NCBI RefSeq assembly: GCF_900110275.1
Contig: NZ_FODC01000003.1
Coordinates: 868,001-932,000 of the forward strand
DNA from: Duganella sp. CF517
GTDB lineage: Bacteria > Pseudomonadota > Gammaproteobacteria > Burkholderiales > Burkholderiaceae_D
Reading direction: 5' to 3'
DNA: 64,000 nt
Position 1 is the stretch's first letter. The number at the start of each line of letters is the position of its first letter. The position numbers and the translations under genes were made by a program. Of the stretch, positions 44,551 to 53,247 are shown piece by piece. The notes beneath the pieces were generated by a model that was not told the origin of the DNA, did no database searches, and saw only the letters and a program-made list of their open reading frames with translations.

Positions 44551-47319
44551 TTAAGCGCGCGCGCCGACCGCCTTGCGGCGCCGCGCCACGATCGCCATCC
44601 CGCCCAGGCCGATCATCATCATCATCCAGCTCGACGCTTCCGGCACGGCCGACGCGCCCGGACCGCCCGTCGGCGTGCCGTAGCCAACAGGGCCGCCACC
44701 CAGCACATAGTTGAACGCGTAGCCGTACGCGGCGCCGGCGAGCGACGAGCTGACGTAGATGTCCTGCTCGCCCGCGCCGAACCAGCCGAGATCGAGCACG
44801 CCGCCGTTGAAGAACCGGTTGGCGTCGCTCAGCGACGTGAACGACCGGCTGAACAGCAAGTTGCCGCCGCTGCTGATCGACAGGTCGAGCGTGTCGAAGC
44901 CGGTGCCGCCGGCGGCCAGGAAGGCGATCAGCAAATGCTGGTCGACCGCCGACACGAAGTGGAACGAGTTGGAGTTGCTGCCCAGCGCCGGCGATGGCTG
45001 CGACGGATCGTCGCCACCGGAGGCGCCCTGCATGCCGACGCCGTACAGCTCCGGCATGGCGGCGGCGACGGCCGCGCCCACGCCGAGGGCGGCGGCGCCA
45101 CCGGCCGGGGCCGCGCCGGCGTAGGAAAACAGCTGGTTGTCGCCGACCGCGCCGTCGCCGGCCGCCAGTGCGAAGCCGGCGGCGTCGAAGCGGCTCGACG
45201 CCACGGCCGTGCCGTGCGCATAGCCGCCGCCCACGTTGGCGTAGAAGGCGACCGGGGTACCCTTGGCGCCGACGGCCGTCGCGATCGCGAGCGCACTCAT
45301 CTGCTCGCCGCTGGCCTTGGCGCTGGCGTTGCTCACCCCGCCCAGCGACGACGTCTGCGCGACCGCGCGCGCCGCCGACAGGTACGGGCTGGTGCTGTAG
45401 TTCATGCCGCTCAGGGCTTGCGCCGCGACGCTGACCACGCCGCTGCCGGAGGCGCCGTACGCGCTGGCGGCGGCGGGGCTGTAGATGTTCTGGTTCGGTT
45501 GCGGGGTGAACGTGTTGCGCGCGATCGCCGTCAACGTGACGTCGTGCGCGCCGCTGGTGACGCCGCTGGCGTTGGCCTCGGCGCGGCCGCTTTCGGTGTA
45601 GAAGTAGTAGAACACCCCTCCTTCGGCCTGCGCCGTGCCGGTGATGTCGCCGCCGGCATCGATGCGCAGGTCGGCAAAGGCGCTTTGACTGGCGCCGCTG
45701 CCGATCGCGTAGGCGCCGGCCGTCACGGCGGCCGTGCCCCCGGCGCTGCCGGCGTTGACGACGGTGCGCGCGGTGGCGGCGCCGTAGTGGCCGCGCGACG
45801 AGGAGTTGTCGCCCAGGCCGGCGATCGCCCGCGATTCCACATTGACCGCGCGCGCGCCGGTGGTGGCGACGTTGACGCTGCTGTTGGCGTTGCCGCCGCG
45901 GGCATAGCTGGCCCCGCTGGCGCCGGCGCCGACCAGTTCCAGCGTGGCGCTGGCGTCGCCGTCGCCGTATTCCCAGCTGTGGCGCGGGCCGCCCATCTCG
46001 CCGCCCACCGCGCGCACCGTGCCCGTCGCCAGGCCGCCGGCGTCGATGGTCAACAGGCCGGTGGCGCCGGCGCCGGCGGCGCCGCCGTTTTGCCCGCCCA
46101 GGGCCTCGGCCGATCCCGTGACCGCCGCCTTGCCGGCCAGCTTGGCGATGGCGGTGGCGGCGCCGGCGTCGCCGCCGTTGACGCGGAAGATCCAGCCGGT
46201 GACGTCGCCGCCGCTGGCCTTGACGCTGCCGTCGACGTCGGCGCCGGCCCGGGTCGACGTCAGATACAGTTCGGCCCGTCCGCTGCCGGCTGCCGGCGCC
46301 GCCGCCTCGGTGTAGCCGCCGGCGTTGCCGCCCTTGGCGGTGACGCCGGCTTTCAGCGCGCCGGCCTGGCTGTCTTTGAGCGCGAGTGTCGAGACGGCGT
46401 TGCCGCCGGCGTTGTTGGTCGGCGGCACCGGCAACTGGGCCACGCCGCCATAGCCGTTGAAGGCGGCCGCGCCGCCGTTGCCGCCGATCGCGTGCTGCAG
46501 CAGCGACAGCACGCCGCTGGTCGCCCCCGCCACCATGTTTTGCAGCGAGACGGCCGCGCCGGCGCCGGCCGGCGCGTTGAAGTTGTTGGCGCTGCCGCCA
46601 TTGCCCCCGGTCGCCTGCGCCAGCACCGACACGTTGCCCGTGGCCGAATAAGCCGACGCGCGCGCGGTGGCCTGGCCGCCGTCGCCGCCCCGGCCGGCCC
46701 CCATGACGACGGAGTCGCCGCCATTGCCGCCGGTGGCGTAAGCGCGGGCCGAGACCGCGCCGGACACGGCGGTGCCGCTGGCGAAGCTGGAGGCGTTGCC
46801 GCCGGCGCCGCCGTTGCTCAGCGCCGGGTCGGTGCCGAAGGCGAACTGCTCCCCCGCCCCCACGTGGCCGCCGTTGCCGCCGACGACGTTTGCCTCGGCG
46901 CCGATGGCGCCGGTCACCGACAACGCGGTCGAGCGCCCGAGCGCCGCCGCGCCGTTGCCGCCGTTGCCGCCGAGGCCGCCGAACCCGTATTGGCAACCGC
47001 CAAAGCCGCAATCCGGGCTGGTCGGGTCCGGCACGGGCGGCAAGCCGATCCCGCCGTCGCCGCCGTTGCCGCCCGTCAAGAACAGGCGGCCGGGGGTGCC
47101 GGACGTCAGCAAGGTGTGGGTCAGGTCGAGCGCGTTGCCGCCCTTGCCGCCGTGCGGCGTGGCGGCGGTCCCCGGCGCGCCAACGGCGCCGTTGGCGCCG
47201 GTCACCTTGTGGTCGATCGCGTACGCCTGGCTGACCACCAGCGACAACAGCAGCGGTGCGATGCCGGCAATATGGCGCGACGGTGTAACGGAGCATGTCC
47301 GTAAGTCCAAAGTATTCAT
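44551..47319 (-). CDS. Giant Gly/Ala/Asn-rich PEP-CTERM surface protein
   Basis: A 922-residue exported protein. A signal peptide covers about residues 1-35 (ending VVSQAYA/IDHKV). The N-terminal third is packed with GGNGGDGG-type and GGNGG repeats, the middle with Ala/Gly/Ser/Thr-rich segments, and the protein ends with VPEASSWMMMMIGLGG...ARRRK, a PEP-CTERM sorting signal (PEA variant plus membrane segment plus basic tail). It is expected to be processed by an exosortase and held at the cell surface or in exopolysaccharide; no exosortase is in the window. The ATG at 47319 starts the signal peptide. Upstream is a structured leader and a candidate promoter. Confidence 0.9.
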   Translation of the reverse strand: MNTLDLRTCSVTPSRHIAGIAPLLLSLVVSQAYAIDHKVTGANGAVGAPGTAATPHGGKGGNALDLTHTLLTSGTPGRLFLTGGNGGDGGIGLPPVPDPTSPDCGFGGCQYGFGGLGGNGGNGAAALGRSTALSVTGAIGAEANVVGGNGGHVGAGEQFAFGTDPALSNGGAGGNASSFASGTAVSGAVSARAYATGGNGGDSVVMGAGRGGDGGQATARASAYSATGNVSVLAQATGGNGGSANNFNAPAGAGAAVSLQNMVAGATSGVLSLLQHAIGGNGGAAAFNGYGGVAQLPVPPTNNAGGNAVSTLALKDSQAGALKAGVTAKGGNAGGYTEAAAPAAGSGRAELYLTSTRAGADVDGSVKASGGDVTGWIFRVNGGDAGAATAIAKLAGKAAVTGSAEALGGQNGGAAGAGATGLLTIDAGGLATGTVRAVGGEMGGPRHSWEYGDGDASATLELVGAGASGASYARGGNANSSVNVATTGARAVNVESRAIAGLGDNSSSRGHYGAATARTVVNAGSAGGTAAVTAGAYAIGSGASQSAFADLRIDAGGDITGTAQAEGGVFYYFYTESGRAEANASGVTSGAHDVTLTAIARNTFTPQPNQNIYSPAAASAYGASGSGVVSVAAQALSGMNYSTSPYLSAARAVAQTSSLGGVSNASAKASGEQMSALAIATAVGAKGTPVAFYANVGGGYAHGTAVASSRFDAAGFALAAGDGAVGDNQLFSYAGAAPAGGAAALGVGAAVAAAMPELYGVGMQGASGGDDPSQPSPALGSNSNSFHFVSAVDQHLLIAFLAAGGTGFDTLDLSISSGGNLLFSRSFTSLSDANRFFNGGVLDLGWFGAGEQDIYVSSSLAGAAYGYAFNYVLGGGPVGYGTPTGGPGASAVPEASSWMMMMIGLGGMAIVARRRKAVGARA

Positions 47320-47350
47320 TAAGCTGACCCCGAATAATATTCTTAGAGAT

Positions 47351-47398
47351 GCAGGCGGACTTGGCCGCCTGCCCGATGGCATTGCCAAGAATGCCATC
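47351..47398 (-). promoter_or_regulatory. Structured leader RNA with two adjacent hairpins and complementary loops
   Basis: On the minus-strand RNA the first stem is GAUGGCAUU/AAUGCCAUC (9 bp, loop CUUGGC) and the second is GCAGGCGG/CCGCCUGC (8 bp, loop CCAAGU), two bases apart. CUUGG in the first loop can pair with CCAAG in the second. Both lie between the candidate -10 and the PEP-CTERM start. Neither is followed by a U-run. Confidence 0.65.
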
Positions 47399-47411
47399 TT
47401 ATCTCAATTTA

Positions 47412-47417
47412 ATTATA
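47412..47417 (-). promoter_or_regulatory. Candidate -10 element of the PEP-CTERM gene
   Basis: TATAAT on the minus strand within an AT-rich patch, 93 bp upstream of the ATG. Predicted start near 47405 would place both hairpins in the leader. The -35 is unclear. Confidence 0.45.
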
Positions 47418-47520
47418 AGATTTGTAACGTCAGAAAAATTTAACTTTTAATGTGAACATGTGCGCGCGCGGTCACGCCACCGCTTCGGCGCGGCGGCGCG
47501 CGACGCCGGACCGGCACCGG

Positions 47521-48726
47521 CTAACGCGCCAGCTGCTCCAGCTTGCGGTCGATGAAGGCCAGCAATTCCGGCGTCATGCCGGCCGCCGCGCGCGCGCGCA
47601 CATAGGCCTCGCGCGCCTGCGGCAGGTGGTCGTCGGCCTGCAGTGAAATAGCCAGGCCCATCCACCAGACGCCGTTGTCCGGCGCCAGTTGCAACGCGTC
47701 GCGATAATAGCGGGCCGCCTCGGCGTGGCGTTGCCCGCGCTGCAGCACGCCGGCCAGGAAGGCCAGGTAGTCGGCGTTGTTGCCGGCATACGGCAGCGTC
47801 GCCATCAAGGTTTCCAGCGCCGGCCCGCCGCGCTCCAGTTGCAGCCGCGCCAGCACCATCGCCAGCCCCGGCTGGCGCGGATCGATGCCCAGGGACAGGC
47901 GCAACTGGCGGATCGCCTCGTCGGTGCGTTTATTCTCCAGCAGCAGGCTGACGTAGGTCTGGCGCGCGGCCTCGTTGCGCGGATCGATCTCCAGCGCGCG
48001 TTCCAGGTCGGCCATCGCCACGCTCAGTCGTCCCTCCTGCAAGGCCACCAGCGCGCGGCGATAGGCGCCGTCGGATTCCAGTTTGGGCGTCAATTCGCGC
48101 CGGCTCACGCCTTCCCGCACGCCTTCCCTAACGTTTTCCCTAACGCTTTCCGCCTGTGCCGGCTTGCGCTCGGGACGGCGCGCGTCGCTCTCCGGCAGCG
48201 GCCGGCGCGGCCTGGGCGCGATGGCGTCGCCGGCCGCCGGCACGGCGCCGGACGGCCGCTCCGGCGCCGCCAACGCGCGCGGCGCAGCGGATATGGCCGG
48301 CGGTGCGTCAAACTGGATCGGCTGGGCGGGTTTGCGCGCCGGGTTGGCAAGCGGGTTGGCAAGCGGGTTGGCAAGCGGTTCTGCGAGCGGTTCGGCCGGC
48401 GGCGCGGCCGATTCCGGCGCCGCCGGCCTGGCCGTATCGATCACCGGCGCCGCCGGCGGCGGCGCGCTGGCCGCGCCCGGCGGACGCTGGTTGACCACCA
48501 CCTTCGGCACCGGGGCCGGCGGCGCGCGATGACTCTGCCAGTACTGCCAGCCATACCAGCCGCAGGCAGCCAGCACGGCGGCGGCCACGCCGGCGCCCGC
48601 GAGCACCAGCGGCCGGCGCTCGTGCTCCAGCGCCGGCACCGCTTTTAATTCCTGGGGGTTGACCGCGCCGTCGCCGGCGCCGCCGCGCTTGTCCAGATCC
48701 TGCAACATTTTATTGATCAGGCTCAT
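47521..48726 (-). CDS. mshN: MSHA pilus biogenesis protein MshN
   Basis: A 401-residue inner-membrane-anchored TPR protein. It begins with the MshN signature MSLINKMLQDLDKRGG. One membrane segment spans about residues 42-60. A Pro/Ala-rich periplasmic linker with four-residue repeats (PLANPLANPLANP) follows, then TPR units from about residue 240 to the end. The ATG overlaps the mshM stop (ATGA). It is the last msh gene on the minus strand. Confidence 0.92.
   Translation of the reverse strand: MSLINKMLQDLDKRGGAGDGAVNPQELKAVPALEHERRPLVLAGAGVAAAVLAACGWYGWQYWQSHRAPPAPVPKVVVNQRPPGAASAPPPAAPVIDTARPAAPESAAPPAEPLAEPLANPLANPLANPARKPAQPIQFDAPPAISAAPRALAAPERPSGAVPAAGDAIAPRPRRPLPESDARRPERKPAQAESVRENVREGVREGVSRRELTPKLESDGAYRRALVALQEGRLSVAMADLERALEIDPRNEAARQTYVSLLLENKRTDEAIRQLRLSLGIDPRQPGLAMVLARLQLERGGPALETLMATLPYAGNNADYLAFLAGVLQRGQRHAEAARYYRDALQLAPDNGVWWMGLAISLQADDHLPQAREAYVRARAAAGMTPELLAFIDRKLEQLAR
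48341..48400. repeat. 12-bp tandem repeat inside mshN
   Basis: GGGTTGGCAAGC repeats three times exactly (48341-48376), then degenerates over two more units. It encodes the PLAN/PLAE tetrapeptide repeats of the MshN linker and could change copy number without frameshift. Confidence 0.75.
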
Positions 48727-49625
48727 TTGGTCAGCGCCCACGTCAGCCCGCACGCCGCCACCAGCACGCTGACGCCGGCGGCCAGCCACGGCCAGCGCAC
48801 GCCGGCGCGCGCGCCGACGACTTCGTTGGTGTCGCGCGCGGCCAGGCCGACGTGGCGGCGCGTGACCTGCTGCCTGCCCTCGCCAAAGCACAGCATCAGC
48901 GACTTGTTGGCCATGATGTTGACCACCCGGGGAATGCCGCCGCTGGCGCGGAACAGCTTGCCGATCGCGCCGCGGCTGAACAGGCGCCCGCCCGTGTAGC
49001 CGGCCACCCGCAAGCGGTGCGCCAGATAGTATTCGATGTCGTCCCGGCTCAGCGGGCCGAGGTGGTAATGGAAGGTGATCCGCTGCGCCAGCTGGCGGAT
49101 CGAATTGGCCTGCAGATGCTGGTTCAGCTCCGGTTGCCCGAACAGCACGATTTGCAGCAGCTTGCGCTTTTCCGTCTCCAGATTGCTCAGCAGCCGCAAC
49201 GCTTCCAGGCTCTCGACCGGGATCGCCTGCGCCTCGTCGAGCAACAGCATGACCTGCTTGCCGGCGTGCGCCAGCTCGATCAGGCGGTAGGTGATCGACT
49301 TGAGCATCTGGTGCTGGTCGACATCGCGCGCCAAGGTCACCTCCAGCTCGTCGGCCAGGGCCAGCATCAGCGTGCGCGGCTCCAGGAACGGATTGGGGAT
49401 GTAGGCGGTGACGAACTCCGGCCCGACCGTGGCGATGAACTTACGGCACAGCAGCGTCTTGCCGGTGCCGACCTCGCCGGTGATCTTGATGAAGCCCTCG
49501 CCGCTCTTGGCGGCCACCAGCAAGGTGTTCAACGCCTCCTGCGAATGCGGGCTGGTGAAGAAATAGCTGGTATCCGGCGTGATGCTGAACGGCGCTTCGC
49601 GCAGGCCGAAGTGTTTGCTGTACAT
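48723..49625 (-). CDS. mshM: MSHA biogenesis AAA ATPase MshM (ExeA-like)
   Basis: A 300-residue ATPase of the ExeA family that helps secretin assembly. MYSKHFGLREAPFSITPDTSYFF starts the domain; Walker A is GEVGTGKT with Lys56 and Walker B is MLLLDEAQ. A C-terminal membrane segment (about residues 278-298) anchors it. It lies between mshL and mshN with overlapping or near-overlapping ends. A paralogue is encoded at 61930-62868. Confidence 0.94.
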   Translation of the reverse strand: MYSKHFGLREAPFSITPDTSYFFTSPHSQEALNTLLVAAKSGEGFIKITGEVGTGKTLLCRKFIATVGPEFVTAYIPNPFLEPRTLMLALADELEVTLARDVDQHQMLKSITYRLIELAHAGKQVMLLLDEAQAIPVESLEALRLLSNLETEKRKLLQIVLFGQPELNQHLQANSIRQLAQRITFHYHLGPLSRDDIEYYLAHRLRVAGYTGGRLFSRGAIGKLFRASGGIPRVVNIMANKSLMLCFGEGRQQVTRRHVGLAARDTNEVVGARAGVRWPWLAAGVSVLVAACGLTWALTK

Positions 49626-49627
49626 GA

Positions 49628-51415
49628 TTAATTGCGCTCCCTGGCGCGGCGCGGATCGAGTTCCTTGATGCGGCGGCTGCTGTCGAGCAAGTCCTGGTTC
49701 CAGTCGGCGCTCGATTCGACGATGGTCGGCTTGATCAGCACCACCAGCTCGCGCTTCTGGATCACCTCGCCGCTGGCGCGGAACAGGGCGCCGACCACCG
49801 GAATGTCGCTCGCGCCCGGCACGCCGGAGCGGTCCGACGTCGTCGCCTGGCGCATCAGGCCGCCGATGGCGACCACCTGGCCGTCCTGGCCGCGCACCAT
49901 GCTGTCCATCTCCGAGGTCGACGACGCCGCCAGCGGCAGGCTGAAGTTACCCAGGGTGCCCAGGTTGACGCCCTTGTTGACGGTCGATACCTGGCTCACC
50001 GACGGGTGCACGTGCAGGATGATATTGCCGTGGTCGTCGATCTGCGGCGTCACGTCCAGCACCACGCCGGAGAAGAACGGTTGCAACGTCAGCGTCGGCG
50101 TGGTCACGCCGTTGCCGGTGCCGCTGGTGGTGGTCGTGGTGCTGATGCCGGTGACGAAAAACTCGTCGGTGCCGATTTTCAGCAGCGCCTTTTGGTTGTT
50201 CAGCGTCGCGATGCGCGGGCTCGACAGCACGTGCACCGTGCCCTGCCCTTCGAGGAAGGAAATCAGCGCGGCGAAATTGCTGGTCTGGAACGCCAGGCCG
50301 AACAGCGAGCCGACCGCGTCGGACACCGCCCCGATCGACGCGCCGGGCACGGCCACCGTGCCGACGGGGCCGGAACTGCCCAGCGAGCCGGTCGCGCTCA
50401 CGCCCAGCGGCGTCAACGACGAGCCCGGCTGCACCAGGCCGGCCGAGATGCGGCTGTTGGTGCTGAGCTTGCCGAAGGCCGCCCAGTTGATGCCGCTCTG
50501 GAAGTTGCTGTTCAACTCCACCTCGAGGATCTTCGCCTCCAGGATCACCTGGCGGTCGACCGACAACTGGGTCGCGCGCAGGTACTGGTCGACGTTGCGC
50601 AGCTCCTCCGGCATGGCGCGGATCACGATCACGCCCGACTGCGGGCTGATGGTCACGCTGCGGCCGTCCTTGCCCGGCTCGATGATCGCCTCGAGCGCCG
50701 TCTTGAGCTCCAGCCAGAAATCGCTGGCGGACGTGGTTTGCACGTTGGCCGCGTCGCGCTGGCTCTGGTTGCCGCCGGCGTTGTTGCCGTTGTTGCCCGA
50801 GTTGTCGTTGTTATTGTTGCCCGAATTATTGTTGCTGCCCGAACCGTTTTGCGAACCGCTGTTGCTGGTGCCGGCGCTGGCCACCGACGTCGACGACACG
50901 CGCAGGCTCGACACGCCCTTGCGGATCGCGGTCAGGTAATTGACCTTGAACATCTTGGTCTGCATCGTCAGCGGGCGGATATAGATGCGGGTGCCTTCGA
51001 TCTTGTAATCGTAGCCGTACAGCTCGCGCACCGCGTCGAGCGCCTCGACCAGGGTCACATCCTTCAGGTTGGCGGTGATGTTGCCGGTCACTTCCGGATT
51101 GATCAGCATGTTGTAGCGGGTGCCGGCCACGATCGAGTTGAAGAACTGCTGCACCGGCACGTTGTTGAACGACACGTTGAAGCGCTCCTCGAGCACCGCG
51201 CGCGCCTTCGGCAAATGATCGGCCAGCTGCGACACCGGCGGCAGCAAGGCGCTGGCCACGGCGTCGGCCTGCGCGGCGGCCGGCGGCTTGGCCTTGAGCG
51301 CCGCATCGACCTCGGCGTTGATCTTGTTGTAGGTATCGCGCTTGGGCGGCGTCGAGCAGCCGTTCAGCAGCAGCGTCGTCAGGAGGGCGATGGTCAGTAT
51401 TTTTTGCATATGCAT
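49628..51415 (-). CDS. mshL: MSHA pilus secretin MshL
   Basis: A 595-residue outer-membrane secretin lipoprotein. The signal peptide ends in a lipobox LLNGC. An N-terminal STN/secretin N domain (FNNVPVQQFFNSIVAGTRYN) is followed by an Asn/Ser/Gly-rich linker near residues 195-230, then the secretin core with VLSSPRIATLNNQKALLKIG and the conserved end REVVLIKPTIVES-like segment. The start is ATG at 51415, with an in-frame ATG at 51409 as alternative. mshK is just upstream and mshM just downstream. Confidence 0.95.
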   Translation of the reverse strand: MHMQKILTIALLTTLLLNGCSTPPKRDTYNKINAEVDAALKAKPPAAAQADAVASALLPPVSQLADHLPKARAVLEERFNVSFNNVPVQQFFNSIVAGTRYNMLINPEVTGNITANLKDVTLVEALDAVRELYGYDYKIEGTRIYIRPLTMQTKMFKVNYLTAIRKGVSSLRVSSTSVASAGTSNSGSQNGSGSNNNSGNNNNDNSGNNGNNAGGNQSQRDAANVQTTSASDFWLELKTALEAIIEPGKDGRSVTISPQSGVIVIRAMPEELRNVDQYLRATQLSVDRQVILEAKILEVELNSNFQSGINWAAFGKLSTNSRISAGLVQPGSSLTPLGVSATGSLGSSGPVGTVAVPGASIGAVSDAVGSLFGLAFQTSNFAALISFLEGQGTVHVLSSPRIATLNNQKALLKIGTDEFFVTGISTTTTTSGTGNGVTTPTLTLQPFFSGVVLDVTPQIDDHGNIILHVHPSVSQVSTVNKGVNLGTLGNFSLPLAASSTSEMDSMVRGQDGQVVAIGGLMRQATTSDRSGVPGASDIPVVGALFRASGEVIQKRELVVLIKPTIVESSADWNQDLLDSSRRIKELDPRRARERN

Positions 51416-51419
51416 TCGT

Positions 51420-51797
51420 TTAACGTTGATGAACGGGCGTCTTGCCGCCCGTCCCGGTGTCGGGGAACAGGGTCAACACCTGTCTCGCCCGTCCGTGTTG
51501 CAACACCACTTGATTCTTGTCGATCTGGACCAGCACGGCGCCGTTGATCTTGTCGCCCTTGCGCAGGGTCTGGCCGTCGATCACCGCTACCTCGCGTCCG
51601 CGCGTGCCGATCAGAATCGACTGCAGGCGCGGGCCGGCGCTGACCACTGGCGCATCGGCCGCGCCCGGCGCCAGCAGGCGCGATTCCGGCGGCGGCTGGG
51701 TCGGATCGGCCAAGCTCTGCGCGCGCGCGGGCAAGGCCGCCAGCAGCAGCGCCGACAGCGCGCCGGCCAACCACGCATGCCGCACGGCGGCGCTCAT
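51420..51797 (-). CDS. mshK: MSHA biogenesis protein MshK
   Basis: A 125-residue exported protein. A signal peptide covers about residues 1-27 and is followed by the family start SLADPTQPP and a small PilP-like domain (LQSILIGTRGREVAVIDGQTLRKGD). The ATG at 51797 overlaps the mshJ stop (ATGA). It plays the PilP-like inner membrane to secretin link role in the MSHA system. Confidence 0.88.
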   Translation of the reverse strand: MSAAVRHAWLAGALSALLLAALPARAQSLADPTQPPPESRLLAPGAADAPVVSAGPRLQSILIGTRGREVAVIDGQTLRKGDKINGAVLVQIDKNQVVLQHGRARQVLTLFPDTGTGGKTPVHQR

Positions 51798-52540
51798 AGC
51801 TTCATCCATTTCTGATCCAGACTCAGTGTGTACAAGGTCAAGGTCAGGCGCGAATTCGGATACTGCTGCGCGTCCAGGCTGGCTTTACCCCAGAACAGCT
51901 GCACCGGCAATGCCTCCAGCGCCGCCATATAGCTGACCATATCCAGATAACTGCCCTGCAGCACGATTTCCACGCCGTGCCGATACAGCAACTCGCGCGG
52001 TTTGTTCGCGGCGGCCGGCTGGATAGGCGGATTTGCCTGAGATGGCGCGGCGGCCGGGGCGGCGACGGTCGCTGCCGGCGGCGCGGATTCCGCGAAGCTC
52101 TCGCTCATGCCGGTCACCGGCAGCGTCTTCATCGCCATCAACCGCAATTTTCCGTGGCCGCCGAGCAGGTTTTCCAGCAGCGGCGCGATCTTCTCCGGCG
52201 CCACCAATCCCTTTTGCACCGCCAGCAGGCCGGCGCTGACACGGTCGATCTCGGCCCGCGCGGTGTGCAACCTGGCCTTCTCCTGCGCGTCGGGATCGAG
52301 GTTGAAGCCTTGCGCCTTGGCCGTGATTTCCATGTCGATGCCGGCGATCTGGTTTTGCTGCTGCCGGATCTGCGCCAGCAGCAGTTTTTGTTTGACCAGC
52401 ATCGGCTCGACCGCCATCGTATAAATCAGGAACAGGACCGCCGCCGTCACCGCCACGAACACCATCGCCCGCTCGCGCAAGGTCAGCGCGTCCAGCCTGG
52501 TGCTCAGCTTGAGCCATTGCTGTTGTAGTTGCTGCTTCAT
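51794..52540 (-). CDS. mshJ: MSHA biogenesis protein MshJ (PilO/GspM-like)
   Basis: A 248-residue inner-membrane protein with one membrane segment near residues 27-45, a coiled-coil region and a PilO-like periplasmic fold. An Ala/Pro-rich insert lies around residues 150-180. The ATG overlaps the stop of the PilN-like gene upstream. It completes the M-N-O-P-type alignment complex. Confidence 0.88.
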   Translation of the reverse strand: MKQQLQQQWLKLSTRLDALTLRERAMVFVAVTAAVLFLIYTMAVEPMLVKQKLLLAQIRQQQNQIAGIDMEITAKAQGFNLDPDAQEKARLHTARAEIDRVSAGLLAVQKGLVAPEKIAPLLENLLGGHGKLRLMAMKTLPVTGMSESFAESAPPAATVAAPAAAPSQANPPIQPAAANKPRELLYRHGVEIVLQGSYLDMVSYMAALEALPVQLFWGKASLDAQQYPNSRLTLTLYTLSLDQKWMKL

Positions 52541-53247
52541 TGCTCGGTCCTCGCCACGGCGGTCGATTGCAGGCTGAATTGAACGAACGGCGCCGTGGCC
52601 GAGGCCGGCGGCGCGGCCATCGGAGCGGCGGCTGGAACGGCGCCACCGGCGATGGCCGCCGGCGCGGATGGCGGCGCGGCGGCCGGCATCAGTTGCGCCT
52701 CCGGCCGTGAAATATCGAGGCTGGCGAAACTCTTGCCGTGCATGATAGGTTCGGACTTCAGGCGCGCGATGTAGGCCGGGATCAAGGTCGGCTGCATCGC
52801 GCGTCCCTGCACGCCGATATCGTTGCCGGCGCCCACGATGGACACGCCCGTCAGCCACAGCCCGCTGACGTTCTGCCGCGCGAACGCCCGGAAATACTCG
52901 GCATAGCCGGCCGCGTTGCCCAGCGTACCGTCACGCAGCACCGCTTCGACTTGTTGCAGCGACCGCAGTTCCGCCTCCGCCTGCGCGACCTCGGTCGCGA
53001 TGGTGGCGCTTTTCTGGCGCGGCGCGAACTGTTTATTGGCCTCCACCAGACGGCGCTCGCGGTCGGCCAGCAAGGTCTTGCCGGACGCGGCGGATTGCTC
53101 CAGCGCGGCCACGCGCTCGCCGGCATACCACGTCAGCAGCAGCGCGCCGGCGACGATCACGCCCAGCGCCTCGGCCATCGGCAGAGCCGTGAACACCTTC
53201 TTCTGCTTGAGGAAGATGGGGTTGAACAGGTTGATCTGCTGGCTCAC
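52537..53247 (-). CDS. PilN-like MSHA biogenesis protein (second MshI)
   Basis: A 236-residue inner-membrane protein starting SQQINLFNP, the PilN signature that binds the PilM-like partner. One membrane segment lies at about residues 23-42, then a coiled coil (residues 45-95). The C-terminal 45 residues are Ala/Pro-rich. It overlaps mshI upstream and mshJ downstream by 4 bp each. Called MshI2 in some genomes. Confidence 0.86.
   Translation of the reverse strand: MSQQINLFNPIFLKQKKVFTALPMAEALGVIVAGALLLTWYAGERVAALEQSAASGKTLLADRERRLVEANKQFAPRQKSATIATEVAQAEAELRSLQQVEAVLRDGTLGNAAGYAEYFRAFARQNVSGLWLTGVSIVGAGNDIGVQGRAMQPTLIPAYIARLKSEPIMHGKSFASLDISRPEAQLMPAAAPPSAPAAIAGGAVPAAAPMAAPPASATAPFVQFSLQSTAVARTEQ

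Noticed and set aside
47372..47400. Sigma-54 type promoter (TGGCA ... TTGGCA) before the PEP-CTERM gene
   Set aside because: The GG and GC elements are not separated by the required 10 bp; the bases are better explained by the hairpin stems.
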